Positions 16,153-23,061 of a stretch of DNA of 32,188 nucleotides are shown here, piece after piece. Positions within the stretch are counted from its first letter, which is position 1; each line of letters opens with the position of its first letter. The translations under genes and the position numbers were made by a program. Source of the stretch: Fidelibacterota bacterium (GTDB lineage Bacteria; Fidelibacterota; Marinisomatia; Marinisomatales; TCS55); the NCBI GenBank assembly GCA_022561485.1, contig JADFRD010000019.1, positions 1 through 32,188 on the forward strand, given 5' to 3'. The notes under the pieces were generated by a model. The model saw nothing but the letters and a program-made list of their open reading frames with translations, was not told the origin of the DNA and ran no database searches.

Positions 16153-16470
16153 ATGGCTTTCACCGGAAACGAAGATCATTCAATAACACTTGAAGATGCT
16201 GTACAATTAACTGCAAATTACAGGAAAAATGCTGGAGAAAAAGCGATTAAAGGAGGCTTTTTTGGCAAAACGGTTCTTAAAAATATTATCAACCAGAAGG
16301 GATGTGTTGGTATTAAATTTTACTATGGTCAGAATAGCGATGGAAAGCCTTGTCTGGTATTAGTGGGTGCTGATGCAGCAGATAATGATATGACAAGTGG
16401 ATTATTAGCAGAAAGACAACTTCCTTGTCCTCCTTACTGCGGCGAGAATAATGTACTAAACAAAGATTAA
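16153..16470 (+). CDS. Conserved small soluble protein of a two-component operon
   Basis: 105 residues, beginning AFTGNEDHSITLEDAVQLTA and containing FFGKTVLKNIINQKGCVGI, FYYGQNSDGKPCLVLVGADA and a C-terminal PCPPYCGE. I recognise the general pattern from small uncharacterised proteins of Bacteroidota-type genomes, but no function is known to me. No signal peptide or membrane segment. Three cysteines (one internal, two in the tail) could be redox- or metal-active. AGGAG lies nine bases before the ATG. It is the first gene of a tight run: six bases separate it from the membrane-protein gene, followed by a kinase and a response regulator, which points to a sensory or effector partner. Confidence 0.75.
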   Translation: MAFTGNEDHSITLEDAVQLTANYRKNAGEKAIKGGFFGKTVLKNIINQKGCVGIKFYYGQNSDGKPCLVLVGADAADNDMTSGLLAERQLPCPPYCGENNVLNKD

Positions 16471-16476
16471 AAAGGT

Positions 16477-17091
16477 TTGCTGAATCCACTAACATTAGCA
16501 ATAGTAGCAATTATATCAAATTTATTACCAATTATTTGTGGGTTATATTGGTATACACATGTGAAAAAGGAGTTCAAACTATTTCTATATTTTCTAATGA
16601 TTGCATTTATTTTTTCAATTAGTGTGATGCTATTCTGGTTTAGAGGGATAAATAATTTGTTTATTATGCATTTTTACACGGTATTCGAATTTATTTTTAT
16701 TGTTTATGTTCTCTCACAATGGCAAAATAAGATTAAGCCCAAAATGCTACTTTTAATAACCTATATTCCATTTTTCATAATCTGGCTGATTGCTAAAATA
16801 TTTATTGAGAATACTACAAATTTCGACCACATCAGTAGTTCACTATCTAGTGCTATAATCACGGTAATTTCTGCGTATACTTTATTAGGATTGGTTAAAG
16901 ATTGGGGCAAACCCATAGAAAATGCGGTATTTTTGATTGTATCTGGGTTTTTAATTTATTTTTCAGGAAACTTAGTATTATTTGCGTTGAGTTCAACAGT
17001 GATTCCTGCCTCGTGGGTAATCCATAATGGATTGGCAATAGTTGCAGACTTATTTTATGCAGGAGGGTTTTTAGCATTACGACACCTCTAG
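16477..17091 (+). CDS. Seven-helix integral membrane protein of a two-component operon
   Basis: 204 residues, about 70% hydrophobic, with seven predicted helices (roughly residues 5-25, 31-53, 58-81, 88-111, 118-141, 149-173, 180-202). No family motif that I can name; the size recalls YhhN-like or other 7-helix sensory proteins. It has no ATG: the frame begins with TTG at 16477 followed by CTG at 16480, with AAAAGG at 16470-16475 only one or four bases ahead, so the exact start is unsure and initiation is probably weak or coupled to the upstream gene. Its last 16 bases overlap the start of the kinase gene. It probably acts as the membrane sensor or a partner of the kinase. Confidence 0.75.
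   Translation: MLNPLTLAIVAIISNLLPIICGLYWYTHVKKEFKLFLYFLMIAFIFSISVMLFWFRGINNLFIMHFYTVFEFIFIVYVLSQWQNKIKPKMLLLITYIPFFIIWLIAKIFIENTTNFDHISSSLSSAIITVISAYTLLGLVKDWGKPIENAVFLIVSGFLIYFSGNLVLFALSSTVIPASWVIHNGLAIVADLFYAGGFLALRHL
17061..17066 (+). promoter_or_regulatory. Perfect Shine-Dalgarno AGGAGG for the histidine kinase
   Basis: AGGAGG lies inside the 3' end of the membrane-protein gene. Nine bases downstream is ATT at 17076, in frame with the kinase; there is no ATG, GTG or TTG in that frame between the upstream stop (17025-17027) and GTG at 17268. Such a strong ribosome site in this otherwise Shine-Dalgarno-poor window argues that translation begins here. Confidence 0.7.
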
Positions 17092-18287
17092 AATATTGGT
17101 GGGCGCTGATTATCGGTACCCTGGTTTTTCTATCATTTTCAGTAATAATTATTACTGCAATTGGTTTAAGTCGTAATCGACTTTTAAAAGCACAAAAAGA
17201 AAAATTAACTGTTGTAGAAGCATCTGAAAAAAAGTATCGCAACCTAGTTGAATCCATAAATGATGGTGTGTTTGTTGTAGATAATCAAAGTGTGTTGTTA
17301 TTTGCCAATACAGAGCTAGTGAAATTATTGGGGATTCCTTTGGATAAAATTATCGATCAACCTCTAAAAGAAATTATCCAAGGAGAAAATGTGAAAAGTC
17401 TTTTAGCGTGTATTAAACAGACCTTCAACACAGGTATGGTAGAAAAAGTTGAATTTGACTTGACCATTGGCAAGAAATTATATTGGTTTGAGACAATACT
17501 AATCCCACAGCAAGAAACTGAAACATCTTCCTTTAATGTTTTAGGAATATCACGGGATATAACTGACAGGAAAATATTAGAGAACAAGCAAAGGGAATTG
17601 GTCGCAACACTAAAAAGTCAGCAGGAGACTCTAAAATTGTTATCCAAAGAAGTTATCAGAGCGCAGGAAGAGGAACGGGCTCGAATCAGCAGAGAGATCC
17701 ATGATGAAATTGGTCAGGCCTTAACAGCAGTGACTTTTAACCTGGAATTGCTGAGCAATCCGGAAAATCAGAAAGAAGAAATAGAAAAACGAATTAAGGA
17801 TTGTAAACGATTGGTTGAATCCACTATAGAAGACGTGCGCCGGTTTTCTCATGAGTTGCGTCCCGCCATATTGGATGACCTTGGGTTATTACCTGCTTTC
17901 CAGTCCCATGCCAGGGGATATATGGAAAGGACAGGTATTGAGATTCAAATCAATGGCCTTAAGGACATTGATGAAATCAGCGATGAACTAAAGACGGTAC
18001 TCTACAGAATATTTCAGGAAAGTTTGAACAATATTGCCAAGCATGCTCATGCCAGTAAGGTCAAAATAGATATTACCCATCAAGGGGATAAACTGAATTT
18101 TAAAATTAAGGATAATGGAGTTGGATTTAATACGGATGAGGTTTTAAATAGAGATGTCAAAACAAGGGGGTTGGGTATCAAAGGAATTAGGGAGCGTGTG
18201 GAGTTGATTGGTGGGGAATTGAATTTAAAATCCAAACCCAATAAAGGGACTGAATTATGGGTCAGCATTCCCTATGGAGAAGCTTGA
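17076..18287 (+). CDS. PAS-containing sensor histidine kinase (HisKA_3, NarX/DegS type)
   Basis: 403 residues if started at ATT 17076. The first 64 residues add PLEYWWALIIGT and a clear membrane helix (about residues 8-31) plus a short coiled linker (KYRNLVESINDG) that completes the N-terminus of a PAS domain; starting at GTG 17268 would cut into the PAS domain and remove the helix. The PAS domain runs to about residue 165 (ends VLGISRDITDRK). HisKA_3 follows with RISREIHDEIGQAL; H209 is the phosphorylated histidine. The HATPase has IAKHAHASKV, DNGVGF and GLGIKGIRERVELIGG. It should phosphorylate the adjacent regulator. AUU initiation is rare and would give low output; a sequencing error for ATG is possible. 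Confidence 0.88.
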   Translation: MTTPLEYWWALIIGTLVFLSFSVIIITAIGLSRNRLLKAQKEKLTVVEASEKKYRNLVESINDGVFVVDNQSVLLFANTELVKLLGIPLDKIIDQPLKEIIQGENVKSLLACIKQTFNTGMVEKVEFDLTIGKKLYWFETILIPQQETETSSFNVLGISRDITDRKILENKQRELVATLKSQQETLKLLSKEVIRAQEEERARISREIHDEIGQALTAVTFNLELLSNPENQKEEIEKRIKDCKRLVESTIEDVRRFSHELRPAILDDLGLLPAFQSHARGYMERTGIEIQINGLKDIDEISDELKTVLYRIFQESLNNIAKHAHASKVKIDITHQGDKLNFKIKDNGVGFNTDEVLNRDVKTRGLGIKGIRERVELIGGELNLKSKPNKGTELWVSIPYGEA

Positions 18288-18329
18288 GGTTTAGTATTTA
18301 ATTAATAAAATGTAAGGAGTGATTGTCGT

Positions 18330-18995
18330 ATGAGTGAAATCACTGTTTTAGTTGTTGAAGACCATACCATTGTGCGTCAAGGTATTGTAAGCCTGATTAA
18401 TAAAGAGGATGATATTACTATTGTAGGAGAGGCAGATGATGGAAGGCAGGCAATTAAACTATGTAGAGAGAAAAAACCTAATATCATTGTGATGGACCTG
18501 GCCATGCCCCATTTAAATGGTATAGAAACGACCCAAATCGTTAAAAAAGAGTGTCCTAAAACCAATATTATCATTTTATCGATGTATTCGGAAGAAGAGT
18601 ATATTTTCAAGGCCATAGACGCGGGGGCTTCAGGTTACTTAACAAAGAAAAATGCTGCAGAGGATCTCATAAAAGCAATACGGGCTGTACGTGATGGAAA
18701 AACATTCTTTAGTCCAGAAGTTTCTAAGACTGTCATGAATTCCTACCATTTAATGATGAAGAAATACGGAACGCTTGATGAGGTATCAGAAAAGAAGAAA
18801 CTCACTTCTCGGGAATTGGAAGTTTTACAATTGATTGCAGAGGGATACACATCGAAGAAGATATCAGAAAAATTGCATATCAGTACCAACACAGTTCAAA
18901 GACATCGAGAAAAAATTATGAGAAAAACCGGCATTCATAACGTAGCAGGGTTGACCAGATATGCACTGGAAAAAGGAATAATTGAATTGGAGTAG
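18330..18995 (+). CDS. NarL/FixJ-family response regulator
   Basis: 221 residues. The receiver domain (1-125) has the acidic pocket VVEDH, phospho-acceptor D56 in IIVMDLAMPHLNG, and the conserved lysine in GYLTKKNA. A LuxR-type helix-turn-helix follows (about 155-215): LTSRELEVLQLIAEGYTSKK and STNTVQRHREKIMRKTG. AGGAG lies about 11 bases before the ATG. It is the last gene of the four-gene unit and the partner of the HisKA_3 kinase, 42 bases downstream of it. Target genes are unknown; the 18-bp palindrome at 16070 is a candidate site. Ends with TAG, and IS21-derived DNA begins a few bases later. Confidence 0.93.
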   Translation: MSEITVLVVEDHTIVRQGIVSLINKEDDITIVGEADDGRQAIKLCREKKPNIIVMDLAMPHLNGIETTQIVKKECPKTNIIILSMYSEEEYIFKAIDAGASGYLTKKNAAEDLIKAIRAVRDGKTFFSPEVSKTVMNSYHLMMKKYGTLDEVSEKKKLTSRELEVLQLIAEGYTSKKISEKLHISTNTVQRHREKIMRKTGIHNVAGLTRYALEKGIIELE

Positions 18996-18997
18996 AC

Positions 18998-19277
18998 TGA
19001 TGGCTATTTCGGTCTATTTGGAAATTCCGGAAGTTTCTGGCAGTGATTCCGGTAATATTTCCGACACTTATTTTAGCTTCCTATACTGTGGTTTTAAGTT
19101 ACTCTAAAAGTCAGAAAGAGTAAGGGAGTTTTGTATTTTTCTCATAGATTCGCCTTTTAAATTTATTTTGTTAGCATTGTGGATTAGTCGATCTATGATG
19201 GCATCGGCCAAGGTTGGATTTTTTAAAATATGGAAGTACTTTTGGTAGGCTTCAGTAACAGAGTGGCTTTTGGGGTC
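18998..19277 (-). mobile_element. istB: IS21-family remnant: one end plus the istB tail
   Basis: On the minus strand the frame from about 19277 to the TAG at 19104-19106 encodes [20 protein letters not shown] and [16 protein letters not shown], the recognisable C-terminus of IstB, the AAA+ helper of IS21 transposition. Beyond it, 19005-19065 carries repeated TTCCGG-type motifs (AAATTCCGGAAG, GATTCCGGTAATATTTCC) like the multiple transposase sites at IS21 ends. The IS end appears to begin directly after the regulator's stop codon. The rest of istB and all of istA are missing; the relic stops at the terminator of the tRNA-Asp locus. Confidence 0.8.
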
Positions 19278-19290
19278 TAAAACAGGAAAT

Positions 19291-19322
19291 AAAAACCCCC
19301 GTTATGTCGACGACAAACGGGG
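19291..19322 (-). terminator. Strong intrinsic terminator of the original tRNA-Asp locus
   Basis: On the minus strand a hairpin with arms CCCCGTTTGTC and GACA-AACGGGG (one bulged base, loop GTC) is followed by GTTTTTATTT. It lies nine bases beyond the 54-base tRNA-Asp fragment, so it was the terminator of the tRNA gene before the island separated them. A decayed version stands after the intact tRNA copy (21506-21532), where two of the four outer G-C pairs are lost. Confidence 0.85.
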
Positions 19323-19330
19323 CTCACGAA

Positions 19331-19384
19331 GAGCGGGACCGAAGAGACTCGAACTCTCGACCTCCGGCTTGACAGGCCGGCGTT
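19331..19384 (-). repeat. 3' fragment of tRNA-Asp, distal attachment-site repeat
   Basis: 54 bases identical to 21541-21594, covering the tRNA-Asp 3' part from the anticodon stem through the T arm and acceptor 3' strand. Similarity to the intact locus stops abruptly at 19385 (CGTT|TACTGA against CGTT|CTAACC). The region between this fragment and the terminator at 19291 is also alignable with the intact locus, with one indel. This is the layout of an attL/attR pair left by integration into a tRNA gene. Confidence 0.9.
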
Positions 19385-19603
19385 TACTGACGAGGAATAG
19401 TAGTCTAGTTGCTGTCAGGTTGCTAATTTGTCTTAAAACATTCGAAAAAAAATTGGTTCTACTAAGCTTGCGATCATCCTAATTCCTGTAATTATCGCAT
19501 GTGGGATATTACATTCCACCACTAGAATTTTGGAATTAAATAGAAATGATACAAAAGTTTATATATTTTAGAAGCAGCTTGGCAGCTTAATTCCCGCATC
19601 TTT

Positions 19604-20665
19604 ATGGTTAGACCATATTATTCCGATGACGATTCAAGTATGATAACGAAGAAGCGATTAGTAAGCGAGCCTCTACTTCCAAAACCACATGTTGTTATAT
19701 TGGGAGCAGGTGCAAGTAAACAAGCATTTCCACGAGGTGATGCGAATGGAAGAAAATTGCCAGTTATGGACGATTTTGTAGATATAGTTGGTCTGCAATC
19801 AATTTTAGATAAAAGTGCTATAAAATTCGAAAATAGAAATTTTGAAGAATTGTATAGTGAGTTATATGAGAAAAATCCAAAATCCCAAATACTTAAAGAT
19901 GTTGAAAAAAAGATAATCATGTATTTTGATAGCCTTAAGATAACAGATGAACCAACTTTGTATGATCATCTGTTATTATCTCTTAGATCCAAAGACGTTG
20001 TTGCAACTTTTAATTGGGATCCATTGTTGTTCGACGCTTGGGTTAGAAATCTAAATAAAGCACAGCTACCTGTATTATTACATCTCCACGGAAATGTAAG
20101 AATTGGGTATTGTAAAAACCATAACTTTATGGGTGATAATGGTAGATACTGTCCAGAGTGTTATGAAACATTTACTCCTTCACAGCTTCTATACCCAATT
20201 ACAAAAAAAAATTATAAAGACGATTACTTTATAAAAGGTGAGTGGGAAGTTCTCGAGAACGCTTTAAACAATGCATTTGCCATCACCATTTTTGGATATG
20301 GTGCACCAAAAACTGACATAAATGCAGTTGAACTGATGGAGAAGGCTTGGAAGGCTAAAGGCAAGAGAGAACTTGAGACCTCTGAATTTATCGACGTGAA
20401 AGAGGAAGAATTAATCCTACAACAATGGAAACATTTCATTCACAGTCAACATTATTTACATTTTAATGATTTCTACCAGTCTTGGATTCCAAATCATCCT
20501 CGTAGAAGCTGTGAAGCACTCTATGTGCCAACCATATTAGGTAAATTTGTCGAAGAATTTCCGATTCCAAGGGAACTAGGATTTGATGAACTCTTTACTT
20601 GGCTCTCACCTCTGATTGAAGCAGAAGAAAAATTGATTAATCCAAAACCACAAAATGCTACTTAA
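19604..20665 (+). CDS. SIR2-like domain protein, putative defence NADase
   Basis: 353 residues. The Rossmann-type nucleotide site VVILGAGASKQAFP (31-44), ATFNWDP with N137 and D139, and LLHLHGNV with H162 match the NAD-binding and catalytic positions of SIR2-like proteins, where stand-alone members in defence loci act as NAD-depleting effectors. A C-x2-H ... C-x2-C cluster (C170, H173, C183, C186) may form a zinc site inserted after the catalytic histidine. TIFGYGAP (about 228-235) is the second nucleotide-contact strand. No second effector or sensor domain is visible; the C-terminal 100 residues (HPRRSCEALYVP, PIPRELGFDELF) are unassigned. ATG at 19604 has no Shine-Dalgarno sequence; the ATG at 19640 is an alternative. 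Carried by the tRNA-Asp mini-island. Defence function is inference. Confidence 0.82.
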   Translation: MVRPYYSDDDSSMITKKRLVSEPLLPKPHVVILGAGASKQAFPRGDANGRKLPVMDDFVDIVGLQSILDKSAIKFENRNFEELYSELYEKNPKSQILKDVEKKIIMYFDSLKITDEPTLYDHLLLSLRSKDVVATFNWDPLLFDAWVRNLNKAQLPVLLHLHGNVRIGYCKNHNFMGDNGRYCPECYETFTPSQLLYPITKKNYKDDYFIKGEWEVLENALNNAFAITIFGYGAPKTDINAVELMEKAWKAKGKRELETSEFIDVKEEELILQQWKHFIHSQHYLHFNDFYQSWIPNHPRRSCEALYVPTILGKFVEEFPIPRELGFDELFTWLSPLIEAEEKLINPKPQNAT

Positions 20666-20776
20666 TATTTGCTGATACGGATCCTTAACTCTGGGGTGAG
20701 GAGACTGGTATCAAAAAGATGTATTGAATTTTAGAGTAATGAAAATGTAATTAAAATACTTTAAGAACGTAAATTC

Positions 20777-21499
20777 TTATGCATCACTAATATTGACTAT
20801 CTCTTGATTATAGTATAATGAATTTATATTCTTGGAAACGATTCTGAACTGACTACGTCTTTTCACTTTTTGTTTAAATGAAACGTTTACCAGTTTTATT
20901 CGCGGATCATAAACTATAGTTCCTTCAGCTAGTTGTTTTAAAAACAATATAAAATCCGTCCGGATCCCAAGAATTATAATATTACCATACCAGTATCTTC
21001 TTTCAATTTTCTTGCTTAGTAATCCATTCAAGTCAGGTTGCATCCGTTTTCTTCCATTGCTAGTTCCCGCAATTGAGAATAGGGGATAAGTAGATAATAA
21101 ACTTTGCACATAACAAGCTTGGTTATGTTTTCTATTCCAATGTTTGAGTAACGATGCATATGACCAGGTGGCAGCTTCTTTATCGTCCTGAGCAATTAAT
21201 GCAATTCTTCCATTGGTATCCGTTATTTTATTTGAATTTTTATCATAGCCAATTAATTCCATTCGTAATTTGGTTAGACGACTAATAATACCCACCCTGT
21301 GAATACCACCAAAATTTAATCGGTCAGATACGCCGCGACGATCCGGATATCCATATTTCAAGATAAAATCTCTAACACCTGACTAAACATAATAGCCACC
21401 CGTTGGTTCCGGAGTCATAAGTGTAATCCGACTGCTTGTGTATTTATCAAATTCAAGAAGAAGAAACCCTGTCCATTCCAAAAAGTAAATAATGGAGAA
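20777..21499 (-). pseudogene. MvaI/BcnI-family restriction endonuclease, truncated and nonsense-mutated
   Basis: The open part (21361 to 20777, opened only by a TTG) contains KYGYPDRRGVSDRLNFGGIH, AATWSYASLLKHWNRKHNQA, ILGIRTDFILFLKQLAEGT and YDPRIKLVN, the pattern of MvaI/BcnI-type nucleases. Upstream in the same frame, across a TAG at 21383-21385, the protein continues backwards as SSRITLMTPEPTGGYYV and LLLEFDKY to 21499, where a TAA lies in the tRNA-flanking DNA. The family's N-terminal half with the E-x-K catalytic core should precede SSxITLxT and is missing: it was cut off at the att junction. No cognate methylase is present. Non-functional. Confidence 0.8.
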
Positions 21500-21540
21500 T
21501 TAAAACCCCGTTATGTCGACGACAAACAGTGGTTTAAGAG

Positions 21541-21617
<77 letters not shown>

Positions 21618-21631
21618 AAATTTTTAATATT

Positions 21632-21862
21632 CTATTTTTTATCCCGGTAAATGAGAGCAATAGGAATAACGACGATATAACCAAGAAATAGCATAAGAGG
21701 TGCAATCGTTATGCTTTGCGTGCTTGTCGTTTCACCGGTAGCCATGACAATATATCCCACTGCAATAAGCAGGACGCCAACAGCAAAAATGATATAATTT
21801 TTACTGGTAAAAGCCCAACCTTCAATCAAATGCATCTGATGTTCTTTATGATCCTGCTTCAT
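21632..21862 (-). CDS. DUF3098 family small membrane protein
   Basis: 76 residues from the ATG at 21862; the frame extends to a TTG at 21901 with no better ribosome site. WAFTSKNYIIFAVGVLLIAVG and IAPLMLFLGYIVVIPIALIY form two membrane helices, the pattern of DUF3098, a small inner-membrane family common in Bacteroidota and relatives. No function known. Basic C-terminus (RDKK) probably cytosolic. It lies 14 bases from tRNA-Asp on the same strand and is divergent from mltG, sharing a 140-base upstream region with it. Confidence 0.75.
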   Translation of the reverse strand: MKQDHKEHQMHLIEGWAFTSKNYIIFAVGVLLIAVGYIVMATGETTSTQSITIAPLMLFLGYIVVIPIALIYRDKK

Positions 21863-22005
21863 AGCGGCCGGAAAATTAACGAGTTCTAATCCATTGACCA
21901 AATGGAAACTTATTTAAAAGTGAAAATGAATTAATTATTTTTCCATAAATGAACAGAAGACTGAAAAAATACATTTCATCGTTTTAAATTCGCACCCCGA
22001 AAATC

Positions 22006-23049
22006 ATGGCGTTACATTATTTTAATCCGGGGAAACGAGTGATCAGTGCGGTGATGGGAATATCATTTTTCAGCGTATTGGCTTTTTCCCTCCTCATCAT
22101 TAATTGGCCTCAAGGGAATCCGTATAGTTCAATAAAAGTACAGATTCCGAAAGGTTCAAGTGTGTCTGACGTTGGCCGCATCTTGAAGGAAAAACAGATT
22201 ATTTCAAATGAACGAGTTTTCAGGATTGCAGTATGGACACTGGGGTATGAGAAACGATTGCCGGCCGGCTCATATTCTTTAAACGGCGCCCGGTCTAATT
22301 ATCAAATTATACGCCAATTGGTTCACGGCGCGCCCAATTTGAAACGCTTGACTGTTTTGGAAGGTTGGAATATTAAAAATATCGCCGCTGAAGTGGAAAA
22401 GATTCTTGGTACTGATGCAAATGATTTTTCGGATCTGTGTAATGACAGAAGTTTATTGAAAAAATGGAATATTGCTCACGATTCTTTTGAAGGATTTCTG
22501 TTTCCGGACACATATTATTTCCTGGAAAATGAAAATCCTAAAAAAATTCTGGAAACAATGGTTAAGGAATATCAAAAGTTTATGACAGATGAATTACGCA
22601 ACCGCGCTCGAGAACTTGGGCTAAAAGAAACAGAAGTAATTACCTTGGCATCCATTATTGAAGGCGAAGCGCTTTATGATGAAGAACGGCCAATCATTTC
22701 TGGTGTGTATCATAATCGTCTACTGAAAAGGATGAAACTTCAGGCAGATCCAACAATTCAGTTCATCATAGATGATGGCCCCAGACGGTTACTAAATAAA
22801 GATTTGAAAATTGAATCCCCATACAACACATACTTGAATAAAGGATTGCCTCCCGGACCAATCAATAACCCTGGAAAAGAATCGATCATTGCTGCATTAT
22901 TCCCGAACGAAAATGAATATCTATTTTTTGTTGCCCGTGGAGATGGGTTTCATAAGTTCAGTAAAACTAAAAAAGAACATTTGAAAGCAAAGAAAAAATT
23001 TCAAAAAATCCGTCGTCAGGTTCTGCAAAATGCAAAAACCACGAAATAA
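22006..23049 (+). CDS. mltG: Endolytic murein transglycosylase MltG (YceG)
   Basis: 347 residues with one N-terminal membrane helix (about 11-33), a LysM-like region, and the YceG catalytic domain: FLFPDTYYF, LASIIEGEA with the catalytic glutamate E219 (matching E218 of E. coli), YHNRL, LQADPTIQF, SPYNTYLNKGLPPGPINNPG. MltG cuts nascent glycan strands at the inner membrane and sets their length. No Shine-Dalgarno sequence before the ATG. Only 12 bases separate it from the helicase gene, so the two are probably co-transcribed. Confidence 0.96.
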   Translation: MALHYFNPGKRVISAVMGISFFSVLAFSLLIINWPQGNPYSSIKVQIPKGSSVSDVGRILKEKQIISNERVFRIAVWTLGYEKRLPAGSYSLNGARSNYQIIRQLVHGAPNLKRLTVLEGWNIKNIAAEVEKILGTDANDFSDLCNDRSLLKKWNIAHDSFEGFLFPDTYYFLENENPKKILETMVKEYQKFMTDELRNRARELGLKETEVITLASIIEGEALYDEERPIISGVYHNRLLKRMKLQADPTIQFIIDDGPRRLLNKDLKIESPYNTYLNKGLPPGPINNPGKESIIAALFPNENEYLFFVARGDGFHKFSKTKKEHLKAKKKFQKIRRQVLQNAKTTK

Positions 23050-23061
23050 ACTCTTAGTTAT

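Noticed and set aside
17268..17300. GTG at 17268 as the kinase start
   Set aside because: It lies inside the PAS domain and would drop the membrane helix; AGGAGG and continuous coding sequence lie upstream.
19440..19575. Hydrophobic peptide frame in the left end of the mini-island
   Set aside because: No start codon, only about 40 codons and no recognisable family; not enough to call a gene.
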